Source of the DNA: Photobacterium angustum
Lineage (GTDB): Bacteria > Pseudomonadota > Gammaproteobacteria > Enterobacterales > Vibrionaceae
Direction: 5' to 3'
Length of the DNA stretch: 64,000 nt
NCBI RefSeq assembly: GCF_002954615.1
Contig: NZ_MSCJ01000003.1
Span: 806,001 to 870,000, forward strand
Shown here one piece after another: positions 8,456 through 15,527 of this stretch (its first letter is position 1; every line of letters starts with the position of its first letter). The notes under the pieces are model-generated. The model ran no database searches. It saw only the letters and a program-made list of their open reading frames with translations, and was not told where the DNA came from. The position numbers were made by a program, and so were the translations under genes.

Positions 8456-9388
8456 TTACAGTAAATTTAAACTTTTCCGCCACATTTTATTCGATAACCT
8501 ATCATTAATATCAATACGCTTAGATATAGTCCCTGCTGGCCTATCCAAATACTGAGACATTTCTAACGGACTTAATTCAAAATCTACGACCATAACTCTT
8601 AACTTCTCTAAATCTTCGATAGTCCAAGGTGTTCGGTATTTTTTATACTTAGAAGACCTATTTTTTCTTTTATCTTGAGCTAATTTTCGAGTTAGCTCTC
8701 TTTCTTTGATTTCATTTTCAAGCTGAGAAAATATGATCTCTTGTGCCACTTGATCAAATGGGGCTGTATTTAAGTTTGATAATAACAATTGAGAGGCAGC
8801 ATCTAATCTTGGCGGAGCTTCAATATCAAAATCAAGTTTTGTTAATTTCGGGTGCTCAATTTTCCCAAGAAGACTGATATTTTTAACATTAAAAAAACCT
8901 CTTAAATCAAAAGCCTTTATAAGTCTATTTTGAATAACACTTTCAATTCTAGTTGCATCCTCGTAAGAATAATTAGACATTGGCAAAGCTAAAACGGATA
9001 GATTTGGGATATACTTATTACGTACAAAATCTTCCCATTGACTATCAAAGACCTGATTCTCTGCCAATAAATTGATTACTGATTCTTTATATAATGTAGT
9101 TGAACCCCATATTTTCATATTTTTGGCTAAAGCTTGGTACTCCTTAATATGATTTCTTATTTTATGAGCAGAAAGTAAACTATAAATATCTTGGTTTTCT
9201 TGAATATTACATATAGTTCGATTACCTCGAAGATAACCATCATAATGCTCACGAATTCTTCGACCTACGTTAATACTTACGCCCACATAAACAACTCGAT
9301 TAAACTTTCCATTATGAACAATCAGATACACACCGCTGCAACCTGATTGCTTCGCTTTCTCGATAGAACCTAAGTATCTCCATTTCAT
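8456..9388 (-). CDS. GIY-YIG nuclease-domain protein with C-terminal HTH-like segment
   Basis: 310 residues from the ATG at 9388, which has GGAG eight bases before it; an upstream in-frame TTG at 9412 is less likely. Near the N-terminus is a GIY-YIG fold: GVYLIVHN, then RVVYVGVSINVGRRIREHY, supplying the GVY ... YVG tyrosines and the conserved Arg. The middle is unassigned. The C-terminus, after a basic KRKNRSSKYKKYRTPWT stretch, has a Myb/SANT- or HTH-like segment (WTIEDLEKLRVMVVDFELSP), suggesting DNA binding. Such architectures are seen in mobile-element and defence nucleases; the role here is unknown. It is followed at once by the attC-like site and preceded by the 400-bp repeat A. Confidence 0.75.
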   Translation of the reverse strand: MKWRYLGSIEKAKQSGCSGVYLIVHNGKFNRVVYVGVSINVGRRIREHYDGYLRGNRTICNIQENQDIYSLLSAHKIRNHIKEYQALAKNMKIWGSTTLYKESVINLLAENQVFDSQWEDFVRNKYIPNLSVLALPMSNYSYEDATRIESVIQNRLIKAFDLRGFFNVKNISLLGKIEHPKLTKLDFDIEAPPRLDAASQLLLSNLNTAPFDQVAQEIIFSQLENEIKERELTRKLAQDKRKNRSSKYKKYRTPWTIEDLEKLRVMVVDFELSPLEMSQYLDRPAGTISKRIDINDRLSNKMWRKSLNLL

Positions 9389-9412
9389 CCAATGTTCTCC
9401 AACGAGGGCCAA

Positions 9413-9820
9413 ACAGTATATTAATAAGCATTCTTACTTTCGCGCAAAAATATACTCACGAAATACCTTTACCATACTCGATATAATCGTTGCATATTAT
9501 GAACTTGATAGCACTTTCTTACATTTACCGATTTAAAAGAGAGTGTGAAAAGTAAGAAATGTATTTAATCAGTCCTATTAAATACAAACCGAAATGTTAA
9601 ATTTCTTAATTATCAATTTGTTATGGATTTTTCTCTGTTTTTTAACGAGAAATATTTCTTATTAAAAACGGAACTCAAGCGATAAAATCGCCACGTTTTA
9701 TTATAACTGTTGATATATACAGAAAATAAAACTAATCCAAAATCACGTTTACACGATATTAATGAGTAAAAGATCTAACCAATAAAGGGGCAGTTATGAA
9801 CTAGCTAGTAGTGGTAGCTC
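9413..9820 (-). repeat. Dispersed 400-bp repeat A, copy 1 (upstream of the GIY-YIG gene)
   Basis: Read on the minus strand, this segment aligns from end to end with 19831-20230. The last 48 bases before each gene are almost identical (GTGAGTATATTTTTGCGCGA and onward), and internal blocks such as AACGTGATTTT and TTTTTAATAAGAAATAT are shared. The distal end carries a GAACTAGC...GGTAGCTC hairpin. It contains no open frame of note and must include the promoter of the GIY-YIG gene. Confidence 0.85.
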
Positions 9821-9910
9821 ATTGTTGGACAAAAATTTGCCAGTGACTTTGCTAAATTAGTATTTCATGCATTACTTTAAGTATAGCAAAGTGCTCATCA
9901 GTGACATTTG

Positions 9911-10534
9911 TTAGCGACTGATGATTAACTTCAACCCTAAACCTCCCATCACTGACCCAGACAGATAATCAATAAATTTTTTAAATTTTAAGTACGCTTG
10001 ACGAGGACGTGAAACGGATAAGACCAATGCAACGATTAGATACCATCCTGCATTACTCAAAAATGTGCAGATTGGTACCGCAATATAGAAACACGTAGGT
10101 ATGTTTTGTGGAAGGAGTGTTGTAACTACGCTGGCAAATACGATGGCTGTTTTAGGGTTGCTGAGTTGGGTTCCTAAACCTAATAAGTATGAACGAAGTA
10201 CGGGTATGTCTTGGCATCTAGTGACATCTATAGTCTGTAACGGAACTCGAACTGATCTCACAATTCCAAATGCCAAAAACAGAAGGTAACATCCTCCTGC
10301 AATTTTAAATATTAAGTAGCTTACCGGCATCAGGCTAAAAATCGTTTGTAATCCAAGTAAGGCAGCAACCTATAGAATTAAAGCTCCCGTCCCCATACTT
10401 TACGCGCTAAAAATCCCATGCCGCCTTGAAAGTGAAATCGCTCGTCTGGCAACAAAAATAAAGCTGGGACTCGTACTCATAGCGCCGAGAGTAATCGCCT
10501 ATATTGGTATGTATGTTTGAAAATCAATATCCAT
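9911..10534 (-). pseudogene. LysE/RhtB-family exporter pseudogene with three in-frame stops
   Basis: A single minus-strand frame from an ATG at 10534 to the stop at 9911 spans 207 codons, the normal LysE/RhtB length, but has stops at codons 12 (TAG), 45 (TAA) and 55 (TAG). Around the stops the sequence is still clearly the family: AITLGAMSTSPSFIFVARRA, then GIFSA-stop-SMGTGALIL-stop-VAALLGL, then the intact transmembrane C-terminal two thirds (MPVSYLIFKIAGGCYLLF onward). Family members export amino acids. This copy is almost surely dead by point mutation. It sits beside a glutamine amidotransferase-like gene and an AraC regulator, a neighbourhood usual for such exporters. Confidence 0.85.
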
Positions 10535-10613
10535 AAGTTTCCTCAATAACAATCTATCAAAAAAACAGTTCAATGAGCCGCTGATAAAATCAAACGCAAC
10601 CAGAAGCTTAACT

Positions 10614-11324
10614 TTATGCTTGATACGATTTCGCTAGTTTATCCAAAAATTCGTGTAGCTTTTGGTTCATCTCATCATAGTTATGACTTAGTAATACTTC
10701 GGGATTCTCAACAAAACGAAAGTCTTCTACCTCACTGAGATCAGTATTTTCGATGAGCAGCGCTACGACTTCTTTAGTCAATTCCATATGACACTGAAAA
10801 CCAAACACCAAATTGCTATAAGCAACAATTTGTCTAGGACAGCCTTTACTATACGCAATGATTTCAGCATCTGGTATCAGCCCAGGCATATCGTTATGCC
10901 AATGGCCTACTTCCAAAACGGTGTCAAAATGGTCAAACAGTGGATGGGTAATACCGTCTTTGGTCAGCGTGATAGGGAACTTACCAATTTCAGGTTCAGG
11001 GCTATGTTCATAATGAGCACCTAACGCTTCACCAATAAGTTGGGATCCCAAACAAATACCAAGTACAACTTTGCCTGCATTAATCGCTTTTGCAATGGCT
11101 GCCTGTTCACCTTTGGTATCGAAGTGAGAACATTGTTCGATAGTAGTCGCAGGATCTTGTGGGCCCCCCATAACAATCAGAAAATCAATGTCTTCAATAT
11201 CTTGGGGGAGAGGCTCACCTAGATATACTCGCGAGTATGTAATGGTATGACGGTGTTTCTTCGCCCAAGCTTCATAAGCTCCAGGAGCCTCAAAATTTTC
11301 ATGAATAATGAAATGGATACGCAT
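10614..11324 (-). CDS. Type 1 glutamine amidotransferase-like protein
   Basis: 236 residues. The class-I amidotransferase triad is visible: nucleophile Cys in GICLGSQLIGEALGAHYE near residue 95, and the His in FGFQCHMELTKEV near residue 180. An early MGGPQDPATT loop is also typical of the GMP-synthase-like subgroup. It lacks a synthetase domain, so it is a stand-alone amidotransferase of unknown acceptor. AAGGGC precedes the start. It is divergent from the AraC regulator, with 98 bases between, suggesting that the regulator controls it. Confidence 0.88.
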   Translation of the reverse strand: MRIHFIIHENFEAPGAYEAWAKKHRHTITYSRVYLGEPLPQDIEDIDFLIVMGGPQDPATTIEQCSHFDTKGEQAAIAKAINAGKVVLGICLGSQLIGEALGAHYEHSPEPEIGKFPITLTKDGITHPLFDHFDTVLEVGHWHNDMPGLIPDAEIIAYSKGCPRQIVAYSNLVFGFQCHMELTKEVVALLIENTDLSEVEDFRFVENPEVLLSHNYDEMNQKLHEFLDKLAKSYQA

Positions 11325-11422
11325 CTTTAGCCCTTTACTGAATAATAGGCTGACAATGTTATACCAAATCTAAGTGGCGCATTTTATACTAACAGACACC
11401 TAATGTAGATAAGTCGCCAACC

Positions 11423-12193
11423 ATGCAAGCCAATGAGATAATCAGAAACTTTCCTGATAAACAATTCATAACTAGAACGACCCAAATGTCCTCTGGCTAT
11501 ATTGATGATTTCCACTCACATCCATGGCATCAAATAGTGTTCCCACGCCAGGGATTGTTACAATCAGACATTGGTGATAAAAGCGGGATAGTGCCTCATA
11601 ATGGCATGCTCTATATACCCGCAAATACAGTTCATAAATCCGTTGCGATTACAGATACACAATTTTTGGCGATTTACCTCAACCCAGGCAAAAATCTTCG
11701 GTATGGAAGCGAACCTAAATCCTGTCAGGTAAACTCTTTCATCAAAGAGTTGATACTACTTCTGTTTGAAAGCAACACACACTATCAATCTGAGTCCAAT
11801 ATCACGCATTTACTGATGGTGTTGAGAGATCAAATCGAAGTTGCAGAAAGTTATGAAATACCACTGCTTATTCCTACCGATAAGCGTCTTTTCTCTATTT
11901 TCGCACACCTTCAAAAACAGCCTGATTTGCCGTTTACATTAAAAGAATGGGCAACAAAAGTCGGTGCATCTGAGCGCACATTGTCCCGATTATGCTCGAA
12001 AGAGTTTTCTCAATCTTTTGCACAATGGCGACAAAACATAAGGCTAGTTTTATCTTTGCAATTGTTAAGTTCGAAAATGAGTATTCAAGAAATTGCTATC
12101 GAGTCGGGATATTCTTCCGATTCCGCTTATGTACAGGCATTTAAGAAATTGTTTAATCAGACACCAAGAAAGTACCGAACAGCAAACCTTTAG
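11423..12193 (+). CDS. AraC-family transcriptional regulator with cupin sensor
   Basis: 256 residues. The N-terminal cupin-like sensor has DFHSHPWHQIVFPRQG and IPANTVHKSVAI. The C-terminal double HTH comprises LKEWATKVGASERTLSRLC and the conserved second helix pair MSIQEIAIESGYSSDSAYVQ followed by AFKKLFNQTPRKYR. Cupin AraC regulators of this type often control a neighbouring exporter; here the nearby LysE exporter is a pseudogene, so the remaining likely target is the divergent amidotransferase gene. The inducer is unknown. A strong terminator follows. Confidence 0.92.
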   Translation: MQANEIIRNFPDKQFITRTTQMSSGYIDDFHSHPWHQIVFPRQGLLQSDIGDKSGIVPHNGMLYIPANTVHKSVAITDTQFLAIYLNPGKNLRYGSEPKSCQVNSFIKELILLLFESNTHYQSESNITHLLMVLRDQIEVAESYEIPLLIPTDKRLFSIFAHLQKQPDLPFTLKEWATKVGASERTLSRLCSKEFSQSFAQWRQNIRLVLSLQLLSSKMSIQEIAIESGYSSDSAYVQAFKKLFNQTPRKYRTANL

Positions 12194-12197
12194 CTCG

Positions 12198-12229
12198 TAT
12201 TCTGATTCGTTGTTTTATGAATCAGAATA
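12198..12229 (+). terminator. Terminator of the AraC gene
   Basis: Perfect 11-bp inverted repeat TATTCTGATTC/GAATCAGAATA with a 10-base T-rich loop, five bases after the stop. There is no long T-run afterwards, so its strength is uncertain. Confidence 0.6.
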
Positions 12230-12329
12230 ACATCACTTGTTATGTGTCTTTTGCCTAACTTTTGGTAGGGGAAATGCAGGCCTCTAAAAATTATAGAGTA
12301 TTAGCTCTGAATGATTTTGGGGCAATTAT

Positions 12330-12541
12330 GAGCTTGCTGAATAGCAAACTCATTCGTGGACAAAAACGAGTTAGGCAATTTGCTCTATTAGAGCTGGTAG
12401 GCATTAGGAAAAGTATGGTAGAGATAAGAAGATCAACCTAACCATTCATGATATTTCCAATATTTACTTATATAAGATGGCTTAGGCTTGTCCAACAATT
12501 CGGATATGTGTCGGCTTCGCGACACATATCCTTATCTGTTA
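12330..12541. repeat. Dispersed repeat B, copy 2
   Basis: About 212 bases aligning with 7542-7760. The left hairpin is GAGCTTGCT...AGCAAACTC with one mismatch, followed by GTGGACAAAAACGAG. The core (12444-12541) has on the minus strand a perfect 12-bp stem GGATATGTGTCG/CGACACATATCC. As in copy 1, the core begins shortly after the stop of the adjacent minus-strand gene. Confidence 0.8.
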
Positions 12542-12568
12542 TAATTCAGTTTCGTCGATGTACTCGAT

Positions 12569-12835
12569 CTACTTATTCACAGAAAAGGCTAAAACTATTG
12601 CGAAAATTATGACAATAGAGATTCTAAGAAATATAGACGGAATGAGGGTTTGTGTAGATATAACAAATGGGCCAGCGAAACCACCGGAGATAGCTCCTAG
12701 ATAAGCTCGCCTACTACTCCATTTCATCAAGGAACCACATTCGATACAACGATACTTCGTCCAATGAGAACTAAAGAAAAACCATCTGAATACAACATTT
12801 TTTCGACACTTTGGACATTGTCTAGACTTCATCAT
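12569..12835 (-). CDS. Small zinc-ribbon membrane protein
   Basis: 88 residues. Residues 7-36 carry two CxxC pairs (CPKC, then CIEC), a likely zinc ribbon. Two hydrophobic segments follow (GAISGGFAGPFVIS and IFLRISIVIIFAIVLAF), so it is probably an inner-membrane protein with the ribbon in the cytoplasm. The start at 12835 overlaps the stop of the upstream 37-residue gene in an ATGA arrangement, suggesting translational coupling. It is the last gene of a three-gene minus-strand operon headed by the SCYAGCHS protein. Function unknown; an accessory or immunity role would be only a guess. Confidence 0.65.
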   Translation of the reverse strand: MMKSRQCPKCRKNVVFRWFFFSSHWTKYRCIECGSLMKWSSRRAYLGAISGGFAGPFVISTQTLIPSIFLRISIVIIFAIVLAFSVNK

Positions 12836-12945
12836 AACCTCTTAAAATTAAACCAAAGCTGATATGAAACTATTAATCCTGTTATAAATATGGGTAATAA
12901 GGTATCCAAGAGCAACGATTTGATAGTTAACTTTTTCTTTGACAT
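12832..12945 (-). CDS. Short single-helix membrane peptide
   Basis: 37 residues from an ATG at 12945: a basic start (MSKKKLTIKS) followed by one hydrophobic helix LLPIFITGLIVSYQLWF and a basic tail. A longer in-frame start at 13026 would overlap the upstream gene and lacks a helix-compatible N-terminus. The RBS is weak. Its stop overlaps the start of the zinc-ribbon gene. The compact arrangement after the SCYAGCHS gene suggests a linked function, for example membrane partner or immunity peptide, but nothing proves it. Confidence 0.5.
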   Translation of the reverse strand: MSKKKLTIKSLLLDTLLPIFITGLIVSYQLWFNFKRL

Positions 12946-12958
12946 ATAATATCTATAT

Positions 12959-13429
12959 TTAAGAGTGGCAACCAGCATAGCAACTTTTACTTCTTGCGCT
13001 ATTAATGCGTGAATAGGCTCTAGCACCAGCTGAGCTAAGCCCTCTACTAGTATTTATTCTAGTTGTGGAACGACTAATATTACCTCTTCTTTTGATATCC
13101 GTTGTTATGTAACTACCAACAGCAGTACCTACAAAAGGACCGGCAGCCGCACCAAACGCACCACCTATAATTTCAGGTGCAATTTCAGGTTTATCCCCAG
13201 CCAATCCTGAACCGACTATAGTACCTCCAATGGATCTTGCTGCATTAGAAACAATAGCATTTCTTTTGCGTCTTTTTTTTGGCGCATTTTCTAAATAAAT
13301 AAAATCGTTACTATACGTAAGATGCATATCAGCAAAACTTGTTACTATAAATTGATCTTGAATTATCAATTGTTCTTCAGGATACATAACCTCAAAAACT
13401 GTTTTATCTTTGTCACAAATTTCAGCCAT
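12959..13429 (-). CDS. Glycine-zipper protein with SCYAxCHS C-terminus, paralogue 1
   Basis: 156 residues from the ATG at 13429, preceded by AAAGGA at good spacing; an in-frame ATG at 13447 is less favoured. Three parts are visible. An N-terminal 50-residue domain (YPEEQLIIQDQFIVTSFADM, then YLENAP) comes first. A basic linker RRKRN leads to a Gly/Ala-rich hydrophobic region (GGTIVGSGLAG, GGAFGAAAGPFVGTAVGSYI). The C-terminal tail LSSAGARAYS ... SCYAGCHS is rich in Ser, Cys and His. The gene at 14006-14461 is a clear paralogue sharing all three parts. I do not recognise the family. The glycine-zipper centre suggests membrane insertion; the Cys/His tail could bind metal or be modified. Confidence 0.7.
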   Translation of the reverse strand: MAEICDKDKTVFEVMYPEEQLIIQDQFIVTSFADMHLTYSNDFIYLENAPKKRRKRNAIVSNAARSIGGTIVGSGLAGDKPEIAPEIIGGAFGAAAGPFVGTAVGSYITTDIKRRGNISRSTTRINTSRGLSSAGARAYSRINSARSKSCYAGCHS

Positions 13430-13447
13430 ATCAGTTCCTTTACCCAT

Positions 13448-14005
13448 TTCTAGTAAAGCATGCTGATTTTCAATTTCTAAACAATATTCGATACCACTCT
13501 TTAATAAATATTTATGTATTTAAAATAAGACGATTATCACTTAATTTTATACATTCAGGGCATATGGCCTTTTTACCATTGCATACTACAGTGTATCGGT
13601 CAGATACGAAAAGACCGCCTCGATGGACGGTCATTTAACAGTAAAACTATTTATGCGAACTAACAGACTTAACTAATTCTTGGACAAAAGCTTGTTAAGT
13701 AATTTATCCTTTCAAAGATGATAGATATTAGAAAATCTATGGATAATCTCCTCAAAAAACACTTTTTACGTAATTAGAGTTTATTCGTTGTGGTAATTGG
13801 CGTGTTATGGGTAAACTTATCTATAGCTTTTTTGATTTCTATTTCAGCATACGCAGAACAAGTTTATTCCCATCTTCAGAGGCAACTTCAATAACGGCGT
13901 CATAATCATTGAGCTCATAGCAACTATGACATTCAATTATATCGCCAGATGAAAATTCCTATATGGTATTGATTATCATTACGGTTATTATCAATAAGGA
14001 TTAAT
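13448..14005. other. Divergent spacer with decayed sequence and a repeat fragment
   Basis: About 560 bases between the divergent paralogues. It includes the gene remnant at 13839-13958 and, near 13660-13690, a degenerate version of the ACTAATTCTTGGACAAAAGC block of repeat B. A short inverted repeat resembling a terminator lies around 13610-13640 (GACCGCCT ... GGACGGTC). No intact gene is seen. Confidence 0.5.
13839..13958 (-). pseudogene. C-terminal remnant of a small protein gene
   Basis: A minus-strand frame without a start codon encodes about 39 residues (SSGDIIECHSCYELNDYDAV, then IEVASEDGNKLVLRMLK) ending in TAG at 13839-13841. Composition and the C-x-x-C motif look like real protein, but an in-frame stop lies immediately before it. 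It is most likely the tail of a decayed gene left by rearrangement. Confidence 0.4.
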
Positions 14006-14461
14006 GTGTTAAGATACTTCTCTTTAATCTATCCCGTAGAGCAATTAACGGTTCCGGATCAATTTAAAACAAACAGTTTTAGTGATTTGTATCTTTCCTA
14101 TATTGATGGCTTTGTTTACTTGGAATGTACGCCTATAGTTAGGAAAAAACACTCTTTAAAGAATTTAGGCCAAAGCATTGCTGGAGCTGTTGGTACCAAT
14201 TTAGCAGGTGGTGAACCTAAGTATATCCCAACAATTGTTGGAACAGCTTTAGGAACTAGCGTTTGTTTAGCAACTGGATCACTTTCTTTCGTTGTCAGCT
14301 ATTTTGTTGGGAATTATATAACAGCGAATATTATTGAAAATAAAGGTAAACCACGCCCACCTTTAACAAAAATAAATACTAATAGAGAATTAAGTTCATC
14401 TGGTATGAGAGCTTACTCTGGAGCTATAGGTGGAAGTTGCTATGCCAGATGCCACTCATGA
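14006..14461 (+). CDS. Glycine-zipper protein with SCYAxCHS C-terminus, paralogue 2
   Basis: 151 residues from a GTG at 14006; an overlapping ATG at 14004 stops at once, and AAGGA lies seven bases before the GTG. It aligns with the gene at 12959-13429: YPVEQLTVPDQFKTNSFSDL, then YLECTP and a basic linker; a Gly/Ala hydrophobic centre (GTALGTSVCLATGSLSFVVS); and the tail LSSSGMRAYSGAIGGSCYARCHS (given in two pieces: LSSSGMRAYS and GGSCYARCHS). The paralogue shares the N-terminal and tail motifs, while the centre has diverged. A 70-residue membrane protein gene follows after 149 bases. Function unknown. Confidence 0.7.
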   Translation: MLRYFSLIYPVEQLTVPDQFKTNSFSDLYLSYIDGFVYLECTPIVRKKHSLKNLGQSIAGAVGTNLAGGEPKYIPTIVGTALGTSVCLATGSLSFVVSYFVGNYITANIIENKGKPRPPLTKINTNRELSSSGMRAYSGAIGGSCYARCHS

Positions 14462-14610
14462 TAAATGAAAATCATAACTCGAAGTAAGTTTAGCTACTTT
14501 ATATTACTGAATTTTCTACATATGATGAAAATAGAGGCACAACATAGAGAACAACTTGTTCCTTTGGAATTTGTGTTATTCATCACACTAAATATGATTA
14601 AAAATAATAT

Positions 14611-14823
14611 ATGAAAAAAGAAAGAATAATAAACCTCATTAAATATAACTTAATAATTCTTATCTCTATACCTCTAATGTATGGAGCCAATAAACTATTT
14701 TCGAAATATAATTATTTTAACTTAATTGAACATTATAGTGCGGGTGAGATAATGATTATACCTAATACAATCATTATCGGATTAATGCATTTGCTTGGTA
14801 AAAAGTATATTGATCGCGTGTAG
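14611..14823 (+). CDS. Small two-helix membrane protein
   Basis: 70 residues with a basic start (MKKERIINLIKY) and two hydrophobic segments (LIILISIPLMYGA and IMIIPNTIIIGLMHLLG). The RBS is weak, and the AT-rich codons resemble the preceding gene. Not homologous by eye to the peptide at 12832-12945, but it holds the same place behind a SCYAxCHS gene. Function unknown; a membrane partner or immunity protein is one possibility. Confidence 0.5.
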   Translation: MKKERIINLIKYNLIILISIPLMYGANKLFSKYNYFNLIEHYSAGEIMIIPNTIIIGLMHLLGKKYIDRV

Positions 14824-15527
14824 CTAACCACATAGTTGAAAACGTTGTCAGTTAATTAACATTTAAACCTAGAGTTTGCTAATATATGTTACAAAGTACC
14901 TGTATATAAAAGGGGCTTGCTGAAAATTTGGATAAAAAAAGAAATAGTAACTGATAATGATTAAGCTCAGCCATGTGAATTCCGTGCGAATTTTGACTTT
15001 TGACGATGATATAAACTAGATATTTGCTGTTTATTTAAGCGGTTCAAATAAACAAAAAATAAAACTAATCAAAAATCACGTTAAATAAGATATGAATGAG
15101 CTTTTACTCTGACTGATAAAGGGGCAAAAATGAGCTAGAATAATTATCGGCATTCATATGCACAAAAAATAATTAGTTCACTGTTATTATTGGTTTGCTT
15201 TTAGTTTTAAATTACCGAATATCGTTCAATTTCTTTCGTTTTTATTTATTCACTATTTATTAATAATAATTCATTACCACTGATGAGAAATTTATTTTAA
15301 CAAAACAAACAATAAATGATCTTTATTGCATCATTTTTTATCAACCGTAATCGAACAAAGTTCAGCTTAAAATTTAATATTCCGAAAGTGTTATTTCCAC
15401 TTATCGCTTTTTAGCATAAATTACTCACTATTAGTTACTTTGAAATTTTTGTCATTTCTAATGATGAATGATTCAAATGCTAAGGAAGTAAATATTTACC
15501 TCCCTAGTTTTAGTTAAGGAATGTTGG
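14824..15527. other. AT-rich intergenic region containing a repeat A fragment
   Basis: 704 bases, very AT-rich, with no open frame of coding character. It contains a partial inverted copy of repeat A (15048-15139) and the promoter of the L,D-transpeptidase gene. No RNA gene recognised. Confidence 0.5.
15048..15139 (-). repeat. Dispersed repeat A, partial copy 2
   Basis: On the minus strand it matches the distal quarter of repeat A: the GCCCCTTTAT, CTCATTCATATC, AACGTGATTTTTGATTAG and TTTTATTT blocks in the same order as at 19850-19930. The gene-proximal half is absent. Confidence 0.65.
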
